In this document: positions 34,466-44,685 of the stretch, piece after piece
How positions within the stretch are numbered: position 1 is the first letter of the stretch
How the letters are laid out: each line of letters begins with the position of its first letter
Assembly (NCBI GenBank): GCA_018242205.1
Contig: JAFECJ010000030.1
Coordinates: 1-53,284 of the forward strand
DNA from: Pseudomonadota bacterium
Lineage (GTDB): Bacteria; Pseudomonadota; Alphaproteobacteria; Rhizobiales; Xanthobacteraceae
Reading direction: 5' to 3'
DNA: 53,284 bases
Translations under genes and position numbers: made by a program
The notes under the pieces: generated by a model
What the model was told of the DNA's origin: nothing
Seen by the model: only the letters and a program-made list of their open reading frames with translations
Database searches by the model: none

Positions 34466-37417
34466 TTACGGCTCCGCCCCCAAAATTCGCACGAAACTCG
34501 CGCGCACTTTCCCCTGCATTTCGATCAGAGTGGCGTTGAGCGTGGCGAAATCCGGCACGTCAGCGGCGCGAATCAGAAGACGCAGCAGACCGGGTCCCGC
34601 ACTTTTGGCGTCGAACGATCCGGCGAGACACAACCGCAGGATCTGCGTTAAGTCCTGGTAGAGCTGCACGGCCGGGCGCAGGACCTCGGCATCCTCCACC
34701 GAAATCAGCCGCAACTGGCGCGCGACGTCGAGCACGCGCGCCGTCGACGGTTCGAGAATGCCGGGATGATCATGCGCATGCACAAGCTGCAGATATTGCG
34801 CGATGAATTCCAGATCGACCAGGCCACCCTTGGCATATTTGAGATCCCAGGGGTTGGCATCGCCCTTCTCCTGCGCGATCGCGCTGCGCATTTCGACGAC
34901 GTCGCCGGCGATCAACGCCTTGTCGCGTGGCCGGCACAGGATTTCCTGGATCACCGCATTGACGCGGGTGGCGAAGTCTTCCGGCGCGGCGACGACGCGC
35001 GCCCGCGTCAGCGCCATGTGCTCCCAGGTCCAGGCCTCGTTCTCCTGGTAGTGAATGAAACTGCCGAGCTGCGTCGCTAGAGGCCCGGCCTGCCCAGACG
35101 GCCGCAGCCGCATATCGACCTGGTAGAGCGCGCCGTAATTGGTTTGCGCCGTCAGCGTATTGATCAGGCGCTGCGTCAGCCGGGCGAAGTATTGCGCGCC
35201 ATAGAGCGGCCGGCGACCATTGGATTCCGGCTGCTCGCCGTCGAAGTCGTAGATCAGGATCAGATCAAGGTCCGACGTCGCCGTCATCTCGCGGCCGCCC
35301 AGCTTGCCCATGGCCAGCACCGCGGCCTTTTCGTCCTTCACGTGGCCGTGCGTGAGCACGAAATTCTCGGTGACGGCGCGCTCCACCGCGCGCAGCACGG
35401 CGTCGGCAAGCCGCGCATAGGCCTCGCCCGCCGCCCGCGCCGTCAGCGTGCCGGTGAGGATGCGCACGCCGATGAGGAACATGTATTCGAGCCCGAACAT
35501 GCGGATGCGTTCGAGCAGATCCTCATCGTAGCGCGCCTGGGCCAGAGCGACATCGAGCCTACGCTGCAATTCGGCATCATCCGGCAAAGCCCCAAAGAAG
35601 CTCGGATCAACCAGCGCGTCCATGACATGCGGATAGCGCGCCAACGTGTCGCCGAGGCGCGGCGCGGTGCCGAGCACCAACGCGATCAGGGCGATGAGAT
35701 CGGGCTTCTGCCGCAACAGCGACAACAGGCGCGCCGCACCATGCAGGTTGCCGAGGAAATGGTCGAACAGCACCAAGGTCGCGTTCGGATTGTCGGTGCG
35801 GCCGATCTGTTCGAGAAGCACCGGCAGCACACCAACCAACTGACTGCGCACGGTCTCACCCATTAGAGAGCGATGCTCACCTTTGAGCCACTGGCGCACG
35901 ATGTGCGACGCCTCGAGCGGCGAACGGAAGCCCATCTCGCCGAGCAGCGCCACGGTCTTCGGCTCGTCGGCTTCGTCGGGGAAGTTCAGGACCGGCGCGT
36001 CGGTCTCGGCCTCTTGCTTTTCGAAGAGGCGCTCATAATGCCGCTGCACGATTTCGAGATGTCCGACCAGCACCGTAGCGAAGGCGTCGCGGCTTTCGAA
36101 ACCGAAGAAGCGCGCGAAGCGCTCGACGCCCTCGCGGGTTTCCGGCAGTTCCTGCGTCTGCTCGTCGTTCACCATCTGCAGACGGTGCTCGACCGCGCGC
36201 AGGAACATGTAAGCCGCCTTCATGTCGTCGCGCGCGGCCGCGTCGATCCAGCGATCATCGCACAGCTTGTCGAGCGTCGTCAGCGTGTCGCGATCGCGCA
36301 AATGCGGGTTGCGGCCGCCGGCGATCAATTGCTGGGTCTGCGCGAAGAATTCGATCTCGCGGATACCACCGCGGCCGAGCTTGATATTATGCCCCTCGAC
36401 CGCAATTTCACCGTGGCCGCGAAAGGCATTGATCTGTCGTTTCATCGCATGCACGTCGGCGACGGCAACGAAATCGAGATATTTACGCCAGACGAAGGGC
36501 TCCAGTTCCCGAAGGATCGCCTCACCCGCGGCGATGTCGCCAGCGCAAGGGCGGCCCTTGATGAGCATCGCGCGTTCCCAGTTCTGACCGGTGCCCTCGT
36601 AGTAGGACAAAGCCGCCGGGGTCGAGATCGCAATGCCGGTCGAACCCGGGTCGGGACGCAGACGCAGATCGGTGCGGAAAACGTAACCGTCGCCGGTGTG
36701 CTCCTGCAGAATCTTCACCACGCGCTGGGTGATGCGCACGAACGTCGGCGCCGCTTCGGCGCCATCGGACAGCGGCGCCTTGTCGGGATCGAAAAACACG
36801 ATGAGGTCGATGTCGCTCGAATAATTGAGCTCGAATGCGCCCATCTTGCCCATGGCAAGCACGATGTAACCGCTGCCGCGATCGGGTTGCGCCGGGTCCT
36901 CCAGCTTGAGCTTGCCGGAGTCCGCCGCCTCGCGAAGTGCAAAACACACCGCGGCCTGAACCGCGGTATCGGCAACGTCGGTCAGCGCGTGGGTGGCCCG
37001 CATTACCGGCCAGGCGCCGCCAATGTCGGCGAGCGCGATCAACAGCGCGGCTTCGGCCTTCATACGTCGTAACCCGCGCATCGCGGCTTCAATATCGTCG
37101 GCTTCAGCCGCCAGGCGCCCCTGTGTCGCCAGGAGGTCGGCGAGGTGCTGCTCCGGATCGGCGTTCAACAGTGCCAGAAAGCGCGCCGGGTCGGCGATCA
37201 CGAGGTCCCAGAGGAACGGCGAACATTCGGCGAGGCTGGCGATCAGCGTCCCAACCACCGGCCGCGCGCCAAACAGCGTCCGCAGCGCGTCGGCTTCGAC
37301 TGCCGTTGTCAGCCAATCCGCCACGCGCGCATGCGCCGCCGCACCGTCGTTGAGTGACGGCGCGGAAACGATACGTTCGGCCAGCGTCAGCCCGGCATGC
37401 TGATTCGGCGCATTCAT
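34466..37417 (-). CDS. glnE: Bifunctional glutamine synthetase adenylyltransferase/adenylyl-removing enzyme
   Basis: A 983-residue protein with the two nucleotidyltransferase domains of GlnE: the N-terminal one with NYSSDIDLIVFFD (about 195-207) and the C-terminal one with TATSDLDLILIYD (about 707-719), joined by the helical PII-responsive region. It adds AMP to, or removes it from, glutamine synthetase according to nitrogen status. The length matches the family. The start overlaps the stop of the upstream kinase gene (ATGA, 37414-37417). The end is only 3 bp from the stop of the convergent PAS kinase gene. Confidence 0.96.
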   Translation of the reverse strand: MNAPNQHAGLTLAERIVSAPSLNDGAAAHARVADWLTTAVEADALRTLFGARPVVGTLIASLAECSPFLWDLVIADPARFLALLNADPEQHLADLLATQGRLAAEADDIEAAMRGLRRMKAEAALLIALADIGGAWPVMRATHALTDVADTAVQAAVCFALREAADSGKLKLEDPAQPDRGSGYIVLAMGKMGAFELNYSSDIDLIVFFDPDKAPLSDGAEAAPTFVRITQRVVKILQEHTGDGYVFRTDLRLRPDPGSTGIAISTPAALSYYEGTGQNWERAMLIKGRPCAGDIAAGEAILRELEPFVWRKYLDFVAVADVHAMKRQINAFRGHGEIAVEGHNIKLGRGGIREIEFFAQTQQLIAGGRNPHLRDRDTLTTLDKLCDDRWIDAAARDDMKAAYMFLRAVEHRLQMVNDEQTQELPETREGVERFARFFGFESRDAFATVLVGHLEIVQRHYERLFEKQEAETDAPVLNFPDEADEPKTVALLGEMGFRSPLEASHIVRQWLKGEHRSLMGETVRSQLVGVLPVLLEQIGRTDNPNATLVLFDHFLGNLHGAARLLSLLRQKPDLIALIALVLGTAPRLGDTLARYPHVMDALVDPSFFGALPDDAELQRRLDVALAQARYDEDLLERIRMFGLEYMFLIGVRILTGTLTARAAGEAYARLADAVLRAVERAVTENFVLTHGHVKDEKAAVLAMGKLGGREMTATSDLDLILIYDFDGEQPESNGRRPLYGAQYFARLTQRLINTLTAQTNYGALYQVDMRLRPSGQAGPLATQLGSFIHYQENEAWTWEHMALTRARVVAAPEDFATRVNAVIQEILCRPRDKALIAGDVVEMRSAIAQEKGDANPWDLKYAKGGLVDLEFIAQYLQLVHAHDHPGILEPSTARVLDVARQLRLISVEDAEVLRPAVQLYQDLTQILRLCLAGSFDAKSAGPGLLRLLIRAADVPDFATLNATLIEMQGKVRASFVRILGAEP

Positions 37418-38880
37418 CCCGCCATCTGTAGCGGTCCGGCGCGCGGCAAGGCAATGACACTCTTGAGGCCCGGTGCATTGTCGGCGAGCGTCAGTTCGCC
37501 GCCATGGAGCCTCGCCACCGCAGCGGCGAGGCTCAAACCGAGCCCCGAACCGGGGAGCGACCGGCTTTGCTCCAGCCGCACGAAGCGTTCGAGCGCCCGC
37601 GCGCGGTCGGCCTCGGGAATGCCGGGGCCATTATCGGCAACAGTGAGCAGAACCCTGTCGCCCTCATTGGCGGCGCGCACCACGATCTCCAGAGGCGGCG
37701 CATCGGCCGACCGGTCCGGTGACACGCAGTATTTGATGGCGTTGTCGACGAGATTGGCGACCGCCTGGCTCACCAGATCGCGATTGCCCTTCAGCATTGC
37801 CGGCACGTCCGCGTCGACCTTGAGGGCGATGCCCTTCTCATCGGCGAGCGGCTCGTACAATTCGCCGACGTCGCGCGCCACGTCGGCAGCGTCGAATTCG
37901 ACCATGTCGTCGCGCGCTTGGCCGGATTCGGCGCGGGCGATCATCAGCAGCGCGTTGAAGGTGCGGATCAGCCCATCGGATTCCTCGATCGTGCCTTCCA
38001 GCGCGGCGCGATATTCGCCCTCGCTCTTGGCCGTGCGCAGCGCCTCCTCGGTGCGGTTGCGCAGCCGCGTCAGCGGCGTCTTCAGGTCGTGGGCGATGTT
38101 GTCCGACACTTCCTTCAGACCATGCATCAGCGCCTCGATGCGCTCGAGCATGATGTTGAGGTTCTCCGCCAGACGATCGAGTTCGTCACCGGTGCCGTCG
38201 ACCGGCAGCCGCTCGCCGAGGTCGCCGGCCATGATGCTGCGGCTGGTTTCGGTCATCGCATCGACACGGCGCAGCACGCGGCGTGTCACGAACAGCCCGC
38301 CGCCGAGACCGAGCACGATGACCAGCGCCACCGACCAGCGGCCGGCCGCCAGCACGATATCGTAGAGCCGTTCGCGCTCCTCGAGGTCGCGGCCGACCAG
38401 GATGCGGAAGCCGCCGGGCAACTGGAACACGCGCACCAGCGCAATATGGTTTGGCTGCGTGGCGGCTTCCGTTTCATCGAGACGGCGATACGGCGTCTCG
38501 ATCCAGCCGTTGCTTTCGAGAACGCCCGACGGCAGCGCCGTGACGTTGCCAGCGAGGGTATCACCGTTAAAGGTCGTCACCAGGTACAGGCTGGAGCCCG
38601 GACGCCGCGCCCGGGCGTCCACCGTGAGGACTAGCCGGCGAATGCCGCCGAGGCGGTACTGCTCGGACAGGCCGGTGATTTCGGCGTTGACCGTGTCGGT
38701 AATCTGCTCGGTGATGAGGCGGCGCGTGTTCAGGGCGAAATAGCCGAGCAGCGCCACCGCGAACAGCGCGAACACGGTCAGATAGACCAGCGTCAGCTTG
38801 AAGGTGGTGGTGCGAAACAGTTTGCCGAGCGCGCTGAAGGAGCGCGAGGCCTTCTCGTTCACCGGGGACGCCTGATTCAT
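37414..38880 (-). CDS. HAMP-containing sensor histidine kinase
   Basis: A 488-residue kinase with membrane segments at about 28-50 and 180-198, a periplasmic domain of about 130 residues, HAMP (RRVLRRVDAMTETSRSIMAGDLGERLP), HisKA with the phospho-acceptor His in NIAHDLKTPLTRLR, and HATPase (NLVDNAIKY, DNGPGIPEADRARALERFVRLE, GSGLGLSL). It should phosphorylate the regulator encoded 71 bp upstream. It is followed by glnE with a 4 bp overlap, an order seen in Bradyrhizobium relatives. The signal is unknown; the DegP gene nearby suggests envelope stress, by inference. Confidence 0.93.
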   Translation of the reverse strand: MNQASPVNEKASRSFSALGKLFRTTTFKLTLVYLTVFALFAVALLGYFALNTRRLITEQITDTVNAEITGLSEQYRLGGIRRLVLTVDARARRPGSSLYLVTTFNGDTLAGNVTALPSGVLESNGWIETPYRRLDETEAATQPNHIALVRVFQLPGGFRILVGRDLEERERLYDIVLAAGRWSVALVIVLGLGGGLFVTRRVLRRVDAMTETSRSIMAGDLGERLPVDGTGDELDRLAENLNIMLERIEALMHGLKEVSDNIAHDLKTPLTRLRNRTEEALRTAKSEGEYRAALEGTIEESDGLIRTFNALLMIARAESGQARDDMVEFDAADVARDVGELYEPLADEKGIALKVDADVPAMLKGNRDLVSQAVANLVDNAIKYCVSPDRSADAPPLEIVVRAANEGDRVLLTVADNGPGIPEADRARALERFVRLEQSRSLPGSGLGLSLAAAVARLHGGELTLADNAPGLKSVIALPRAGPLQMAG

Positions 38881-38951
38881 GAAACTACTTTAGACGAGCC
38901 GGCAGGCGGCCCCTAGGGCCAAGGCCTGCCCTGCTCCCTCAAAATCCGGGC

Positions 38952-39632
38952 CTACCGCGCGCCGTCACGAATCATATAGCCGGCGCCGCGCACTGTGTGC
39001 AGCAGCGGCTGGGCAAAGCCCTTGTCGATCTTGGAGCGCAGGCGCGAAATATGGACATCGATCACGTTGGTCTGCGGATCGAAGTGATAGTCCCAGACGT
39101 TCTCGAGCAGCATGGTGCGGGTCACGACCTGTCCGGCATGCTTCATGAGATATTCGAGCAGGCGGAATTCGCGCGGCTGCAGCGTGATCTCTTCCTCACC
39201 GCGCCGCACCAGGTGCGACAGGCGGTCAAGGTGCAGGTCTCCGACCCGCAATTCGGTTTCCTCGTTACGGCCGCCGCGGCGGCGCGACAGCACCTCGACG
39301 CGGGCCAGGAGCTCAGAAAAGGAATATGGCTTCGGCAGGTAGTCGTCGCCGCCGGCGCGCAAGCCCTTGACCCGGTCGTCGACCTGGCCGAGCGCCGACA
39401 GGATCAGCGCCGGCGTCTCGATCCTTTTCTTGCGCAATTCGCCGATCACGGCGAGGCCGTCGCGCTTGGGCAGCATTCGGTCGACGATCAGCACGTCGTA
39501 TTCGCCATCGAGCGCCATGGCGAGGCCGTCTTCGCCGTCAGTCGCCGCGTCGGCAACGTGTCCGACCTCGCGGAAGGCCTTCACCAGATAGTCGGCCGCA
39601 TCACGATCGTCTTCGATAATCAGAAGGCGCAT
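38952..39632 (-). CDS. OmpR/PhoB-family response regulator
   Basis: A 226-residue regulator. The receiver domain (1-115) has the acidic pair EDD (7-9), the phosphorylation site D51 in IVDRMLPKRDG and a conserved Lys in LPKPYSF. The winged-helix DNA-binding domain (about 130-224) has LQPREFRLLEYLMKHAGQVVTR and NVIDVHISRLRSKID. The ATG at 39632 gives the canonical MRLLIIEDD start; the open frame upstream to 39824 has no family similarity. It pairs with the kinase gene 71 bp downstream and may control degP, transcribed in the same direction upstream. Confidence 0.94.
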   Translation of the reverse strand: MRLLIIEDDRDAADYLVKAFREVGHVADAATDGEDGLAMALDGEYDVLIVDRMLPKRDGLAVIGELRKKRIETPALILSALGQVDDRVKGLRAGGDDYLPKPYSFSELLARVEVLSRRRGGRNEETELRVGDLHLDRLSHLVRRGEEEITLQPREFRLLEYLMKHAGQVVTRTMLLENVWDYHFDPQTNVIDVHISRLRSKIDKGFAQPLLHTVRGAGYMIRDGAR

Positions 39633-40039
39633 GGTCACCCGGTCCGGCTGCGCCTCGGCACTGCGGCCGAGTCCACGCTGAGTATAGCTGATGTCATAGC
39701 TCGGCATCGTTATCACCATTTCCGGGCGATTCGGCGGCCACTGTCGTCGGTCCGGGCCGCTTGCAGGCCTCCTCGCGTCAGCACCGGTCCCATCGCAGCG
39801 ATGGCGGCGTGCGATATGCCCCAAAGGGCCGTACGCGAGGGGGTGGCAGGCGAACCCGCCACCCCCTCAACGACCCCACCCCAGCGGGGGCGACGGTTGC
39901 CAGGGTGAAGTCTGGACGCCGCCAGACCGTTTCCGGCCCTTTGGCGAAGAGAGGCGGGACGGGCTCTCGCCCGTCCCGTTGAGGGTGTGCCGCCAGTGGG
40001 GGCGACGGTTACCAGTGACACATCCCCAAGCTCGTTCAA
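39633..40039. other. Intergenic region with two strong hairpins and a direct repeat
   Basis: A 407 bp stretch between degP and the regulator gene with no convincing coding frame. It holds an 11 bp perfect stem with 10-nt loop (39837-39847 with 39858-39868), a 10 bp perfect stem with a TCTC loop (39955-39964 with 39969-39978), and a 21-bp imperfect direct repeat. The hairpins may end degP transcription on the minus strand, although no T-run follows. The promoter of the regulator is probably near 39640-39720. Confidence 0.6.
39883..40015. repeat. Two-copy 21 bp imperfect direct repeat
   Basis: AGCGGGGGCGACGGTTGCCAG (39883-39903) recurs as AGTGGGGGCGACGGTTACCAG (39995-40015), with two mismatches in 21. 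The copies flank the 10 bp hairpin at 39955-39978. The arrangement resembles a small dispersed intergenic repeat unit; its family is not known to me. Confidence 0.6.
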
Positions 40040-41578
40040 TCAGCCGTTGCTGACCGGCAGCGCGACGAAGCGAGTGTTGTCACCCTTCTTCACGCGCATC
40101 AGAACCGTGCGCTTGCCTTCGGACTTGACCGAGGCGATTGCCTTGCGAACGTCGTTCGGCGTCTCGACCTTCTTGCCGGCGACTTCAAGGATCACGTCGC
40201 CCGTGGCGAAGCCGTGGTCGGCCGCCGCGCCAGAGTCGTCGACACCGGTGACAACGACCCCATCGGAGCCCGCGCCGGCAACCTTGGCGGCCGGCGCCAA
40301 GGTCAGGCCAAGCTTGCCCATATCGACGCCATTGCCGCTGTTGTCGTTGTCGCTGGCATTGGCTTGCTCAGAGTTCGGCATCTGGCCGAGCGTCAGCGAG
40401 ATGGTTTTTTCCGTGCCGTTCTGCAGGACCGACAGCTTCACTTCCTGCTTCGGCTGCAAGGCGCCAATCTTCTTGGCGAGGTCGCGGGCATCCTTGACCT
40501 CTTCACCGTTCACGGCGGTGATCACATCACCGGCCTTGATACCGGCCTTCTTCGCCGGGCTGCCATCCTGCGGTTCAGCGACGAGCGCGCCTTGCGCTTT
40601 CTTCAGCCCGAGCGAGTCGGCGATGTCCTTGGTAACCGGCTGGATCTGCACGCCGATCCAGCCGCGCGTCACCGAGCCATGCGCCTTGAGCTGGGCAATG
40701 ACGCTCTTGACGGTGTCGGCCGGGATATCGAAGGCGATGCCGACCGAACCACCCGACGGCGAGTAGATCGCGGTATTAACGCCGATCACATTGCCTTCGG
40801 TGTCGAAGCTCGGGCCACCGGAGTTGCCCTTGTTGACCGGCGCGTCGATCTGGATGAAGTCGTCATAGGCGCTGGCGCCAATGTCGCGGCCGCGGGCCGA
40901 GACGATACCGGCGGTCACGGTGCCACCGAGACCGAAGGGGTTCCCGACCGCCAGCACCCAGTCGCCGATGCGCGGCGCTTTGTCGGCGAGCTTAACGAAC
41001 GGGAACGAGGCGCCATCGACCTTGATCAGCGCCAGATCGGTCCGCGGGTCGGTACCGATCACCTTGGCTTTGTAAGTCTTGCCGTCGTCGGTCTTAACCT
41101 CGACGCTCTCTGCCTTTTCAACGACGTGATTGTTGGTAACGGCATAGCCGTCGGCAGAGATGAAGAAGCCGGAGCCTTGGCCTGTTATGATATTGTGGCC
41201 GCGCCCGCGCTGACCCGGCATGCCGTCAGGCATGCCGAAGCGGCGGAAGAATTCGCGCAGTCCCGGCGGCACATTTTCCATATCGGTGCCGAGACCGGTG
41301 GTCGCCGGACCGCCGTCGACCTTGACGCGGACCGAAATGACCGCCGGCTTCACCTTCTCGACGATGTCGGCAAAGCCGACCGGTGCCGGCAGCTTGCGCG
41401 CCTGCTCGGTCAGATTCTGGGCCTGCGCCGCAGGGTAGTGCAGCGGCATGTTGAATTCGGGAGCGGCAACGAAAGCAGCGGCGCCGAGACCGGCGACGGT
41501 GGTGGCGAGCAGCGCGATGCGGCGAACCGACAACACGCGGGACTTCTTGGGGGATTGCGGAGCGGGAGTGGCGCTCAT
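40040..41578 (-). CDS. degP: DegP/DegQ-type periplasmic serine protease
   Basis: A 512-residue HtrA-family protease. An N-terminal membrane segment or signal (20-38) is followed by the trypsin-like domain with H151 (TNNHVV), D181 (RTDLALIKVD) and S253 (GNSGGPSF), then two PDZ domains (about 285-380 and 410-505). A Gly/Arg-rich insertion (GMPGQRGRGHN) lies in the LA-loop region before the catalytic His. It degrades or chaperones misfolded envelope proteins. It sits between the cytochrome c maturation genes and the regulator/kinase pair, which may form an envelope-stress circuit. Confidence 0.95.
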   Translation of the reverse strand: MSATPAPQSPKKSRVLSVRRIALLATTVAGLGAAAFVAAPEFNMPLHYPAAQAQNLTEQARKLPAPVGFADIVEKVKPAVISVRVKVDGGPATTGLGTDMENVPPGLREFFRRFGMPDGMPGQRGRGHNIITGQGSGFFISADGYAVTNNHVVEKAESVEVKTDDGKTYKAKVIGTDPRTDLALIKVDGASFPFVKLADKAPRIGDWVLAVGNPFGLGGTVTAGIVSARGRDIGASAYDDFIQIDAPVNKGNSGGPSFDTEGNVIGVNTAIYSPSGGSVGIAFDIPADTVKSVIAQLKAHGSVTRGWIGVQIQPVTKDIADSLGLKKAQGALVAEPQDGSPAKKAGIKAGDVITAVNGEEVKDARDLAKKIGALQPKQEVKLSVLQNGTEKTISLTLGQMPNSEQANASDNDNSGNGVDMGKLGLTLAPAAKVAGAGSDGVVVTGVDDSGAAADHGFATGDVILEVAGKKVETPNDVRKAIASVKSEGKRTVLMRVKKGDNTRFVALPVSNG

Positions 41579-41741
41579 CGGTATGTCTCCATCAGCTCAT
41601 CGGTGAGGCGCGACAGCGCGCCGTTCTGTTGATGCGAAGATGGAGGCTGGCGCCTTACAGCGTCCTGACGGGGGGATTAATTATCGGTAATGGGGAAAAG
41701 AAATTTGGTATAAATTTCAGTGCCTTGCGAGCGGCTGCCGG

Positions 41742-42215
41742 CTAGCTTGCGGAATCATCATGAACCAGGCGATCCAGACGCCGCTGCTCCTCGGCGCTAA
41801 GTCCTTCAACCCCCAGCGCGATCGAGCGCCGGCGTCGCGCCACCACGACGAGCGCGCCGATACCGATGACGAGGACGAGCGGTGACAAGCCCCACAACAG
41901 CAGTGTCGCGGGTTCGACGGGCGGCTTGAGCAGGACGAAGTTGCCGTAGCGCGCCACCAGGAAATCGAGCACTTGCTTGTCGCTGTCGCCCTTCTCCAGT
42001 CGATCGCGCACCAGGAGCCGTAGATCGCGCGCCAGAGGTGCGTCGGAATCGTCGATCGATTGATTCTGGCAGACCATGCAGCGCAATTCCTGCGACAGCG
42101 CGCGGGCGCGGGCTTCGAGCACGGGGTCTTTGAGGATTTCATCCGGCTTCACGGCGAGCGCCGCGCCCGGCAGCAGCAGGCAGGACAACACCGCGACGAT
42201 GATCAGGCGGCGCAT
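41742..42215 (-). CDS. ccmH: Cytochrome c maturation protein CcmH (CycL)
   Basis: A 157-residue protein with a signal peptide (1-21), the redox motif RCMVCQNQS (C46, C49) and a C-terminal membrane segment (about 104-122). CcmH reduces or holds the apocytochrome CXXCH cysteines in the periplasm for heme ligation by CcmF. It is the last gene of the ccmI-E-F-H operon, 5 bp after ccmF. No CcmG thioredoxin gene lies in the operon, as is usual for the rhizobial cycHJKL arrangement. Confidence 0.95.
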   Translation of the reverse strand: MRRLIIVAVLSCLLLPGAALAVKPDEILKDPVLEARARALSQELRCMVCQNQSIDDSDAPLARDLRLLVRDRLEKGDSDKQVLDFLVARYGNFVLLKPPVEPATLLLWGLSPLVLVIGIGALVVVARRRRSIALGVEGLSAEEQRRLDRLVHDDSAS

Positions 42216-42220
42216 CGCCC

Positions 42221-44215
42221 CTACTCCGCCGGCTGCAAGTCTGGCGCTGAATTGGCGGCCTTGGCCGCCGGTTTCGGCGCGCCGACGCGCAGGCGTCGGT
42301 CGGACAGCGACAGCGCGCCACCGAGCGCCATCACCACGGCGCCGAGCCAGATCAACAGTACCAGCGGCTTGTAATAGAACCGGATGGCGACGGTGCCGTC
42401 GCCGTTGACGTCGCCGAGCGACAGATAAAGCTGGCTGACGCCGCGTGACAGCAGCGCGGCTTCGGTGGTCGTCATGCCGCGCGCGCCGAAAGTGCGCTTC
42501 GACGGCTCCATGATGCCGATGACGCTACCGCCTTCGCGTAGCGTGAATTTGCCGGCGAGCACGCGGAAGTTCGGCCCGGAACGCTGCACCATGCCGTCGA
42601 AGGTCAGCGCGTAGCCGGACAAGGTGATCGTCTGCCCTTCTTTCATCGCAACGATGCGTTCGGTGCCCCAAGTCGCAGCGCCAGTGATGCCGATCAAGGT
42701 TACCGCGACGCCGGCATGGGCGATGGCGGTCCCCCAGGCCGACCGCGGCAGACCGCGCATGCGCGACCAGGATGCCTTAAGCGGCGCGCGGAACAGTGCA
42801 ATGCGTTCCGCGATATCGACCAACGCTCCGACGATGACGAAGAAAGCGAGCCCGATACCGAATGGCGCCAGCACATGCTGGGTGCCGGTAGCGACGAGGG
42901 TCAAGGCGATGGCGGCGATGCCGGCGGCGAAAGCCGCCATCAGGCGCTGCGCCACACCGAGCAGGTCGCCACGTTTCCATGCCAGGAGCGTGCCGAACGG
43001 CATGGCGAACATCAGCGGAATGAACAGAGGTGCGAAGGTCAGGTTGAAGAACGGCGCACCGACCGAGATCTTCTCGCCGTTGAATGCTTCCAGCGCTAGC
43101 GGATACAGTGTGCCGACGAACACGGTCAGGCACGCCGTGGTCAGGAACAGGTTGTTGAAGACCAGCGCGCCCTCGCGCGACACCGGCGCGAACAGACCGC
43201 CCTGCTTCAGCAGCGGCGCGCGCCAGGCGAACAGCGACAGCCCGCCGCCGATGAACAACACCAGAATGCCGAGGATGAAGACGCCGCGCGACGGATCCTC
43301 GGCGAACGCGTGGACCGAAGTGAGCACGCCGGAACGCACCAGGAAGGTGCCGATCAGCGACAGCGAAAAGGCAAGGATGGCGAGCAGGACGGTCCAGATC
43401 TTCAGCGCGTTGCGCTTTTCCATGACCACCGCGGAATGCAGGAGCGCCGTGCCGGCGAGCCACGGCATCAGCGACGCGTTCTCGACCGGATCCCAGAACC
43501 AGAAGCCGCCCCAGCCGAGTTCGTAATAGGCCCAGTACGAGCCCATCGCGATGCCGACGGTGAGAAACATCCAGGCGGCCAAAGTCCACGGCCGCACCCA
43601 GCGCGCCCAGGCGGCATCGATGCGGCCTTCGATCAGCGCGGCGATGGCAAAGGAAAAGGCGATCGAGAAACCGACATAGCCGAGATACAGCAGCGGCGGA
43701 TGGATGGCGAGGCCGGGGTCCTGCAGGATTGGATTGAGATCGCGACCTTCAAGCGGCGGCCGCGCCAACCGCAGGAACGGGTTCGAGGTCAGCAGGATGA
43801 AAAAATAGAAAGAGCATGCGATCCACGCCTGCACCGCCAGCACGTTGGCCTTCAGCGTCACCGGCAAGTTGTTGCCGAACGCGGCCACTGAGCCGCCGAA
43901 CAACGCCAGGATCAACACCCACAGCAGCATCGAGCCTTCGTGATTGCCCCAGACGCTGGTGAATTTGTAGATCAGCGGCATCATCGAGTGCGAATTCTCG
44001 AATACATTGGCGACCGAGAAATCCGACGTCACGTAACAGGCGGTCAATGCCGCGAACGAGCCGGCCGCGAAGACCAACTGCATGACTGCCGTCGAAGAAG
44101 CCAGACGCATCAGCGATTCATCACGCTTGATCGTGCCGTAAAGCGGCACCGTCGCCTGAATGAGGGCGAGGCCAAGCGCCAGAACCAGAGCATAATGGCC
44201 GATTTCCGGGATCAT
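42221..44215 (-). CDS. ccmF: Heme lyase subunit CcmF (CycK)
   Basis: A 664-residue polytopic membrane protein with about 14-15 hydrophobic segments. The tryptophan-rich WWD domain is present ([18 protein letters not shown]), as are the conserved early [13 protein letters not shown] and VLNPFLRL-like ([12 protein letters not shown]) segments. CcmF receives heme from CcmE and, with CcmH and CcmI, attaches it to apocytochrome c on the periplasmic side. Its start overlaps the ccmE stop (ATGA, 44212-44215). Confidence 0.96.
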   Translation of the reverse strand: MIPEIGHYALVLALGLALIQATVPLYGTIKRDESLMRLASSTAVMQLVFAAGSFAALTACYVTSDFSVANVFENSHSMMPLIYKFTSVWGNHEGSMLLWVLILALFGGSVAAFGNNLPVTLKANVLAVQAWIACSFYFFILLTSNPFLRLARPPLEGRDLNPILQDPGLAIHPPLLYLGYVGFSIAFSFAIAALIEGRIDAAWARWVRPWTLAAWMFLTVGIAMGSYWAYYELGWGGFWFWDPVENASLMPWLAGTALLHSAVVMEKRNALKIWTVLLAILAFSLSLIGTFLVRSGVLTSVHAFAEDPSRGVFILGILVLFIGGGLSLFAWRAPLLKQGGLFAPVSREGALVFNNLFLTTACLTVFVGTLYPLALEAFNGEKISVGAPFFNLTFAPLFIPLMFAMPFGTLLAWKRGDLLGVAQRLMAAFAAGIAAIALTLVATGTQHVLAPFGIGLAFFVIVGALVDIAERIALFRAPLKASWSRMRGLPRSAWGTAIAHAGVAVTLIGITGAATWGTERIVAMKEGQTITLSGYALTFDGMVQRSGPNFRVLAGKFTLREGGSVIGIMEPSKRTFGARGMTTTEAALLSRGVSQLYLSLGDVNGDGTVAIRFYYKPLVLLIWLGAVVMALGGALSLSDRRLRVGAPKPAAKAANSAPDLQPAE

Positions 44216-44685
44216 GGCTTCTTCCCGACCACGTGGGCATCCGCTTTCATCTCGCCCTCCTGCCAGCGGCCGCTCTTCTTCAGCGCGTCCACCACCTCGC
44301 GCGGCATGTAACGCTCGTCGTGCTTGGCGAGCACAGTGTCGGCGGCGAGAACCCCGCCGGGCTCGAGTCTGCCTTCGGCGACGACGCCCTGCCCTTCGCG
44401 GAACAGGTCCGGCACGATGCCCTGGTAATGAACACCGATCTCGTGCGCGCCATCGGTCACCTTGAAGGAGACCTGGAGGTTGTCGCCTTTCTTCAGGCTG
44501 CCGGGTTCGACCAGGCCACCGACGCGAATCCGCGTGCCGGGGGCGAGCTGTTTCTCGACAACATCGGTCGGCGAATTGAAGAAGACGATGGAATCCTTGA
44601 GCGCGAACAGCACAAGCCCCGCCGCGATGCCGAGCACCGCAAGACTGCCGCCAATCAAAGTGAGGCGCCGCTGCTTGCGCGTCAT
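44212..44685 (-). CDS. ccmE: Heme chaperone CcmE (CycJ)
   Basis: A 157-residue protein with an N-terminal membrane anchor (8-29) and a periplasmic OB-fold. The heme-binding histidine is H122 in [10 protein letters not shown], with Y126 close by, as in the family. CcmE carries heme to CcmF. It overlaps both neighbours by ATGA: ccmI at 44682-44685 and ccmF at 44212-44215. Confidence 0.96.
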   Translation of the reverse strand: MTRKQRRLTLIGGSLAVLGIAAGLVLFALKDSIVFFNSPTDVVEKQLAPGTRIRVGGLVEPGSLKKGDNLQVSFKVTDGAHEIGVHYQGIVPDLFREGQGVVAEGRLEPGGVLAADTVLAKHDERYMPREVVDALKKSGRWQEGEMKADAHVVGKKP

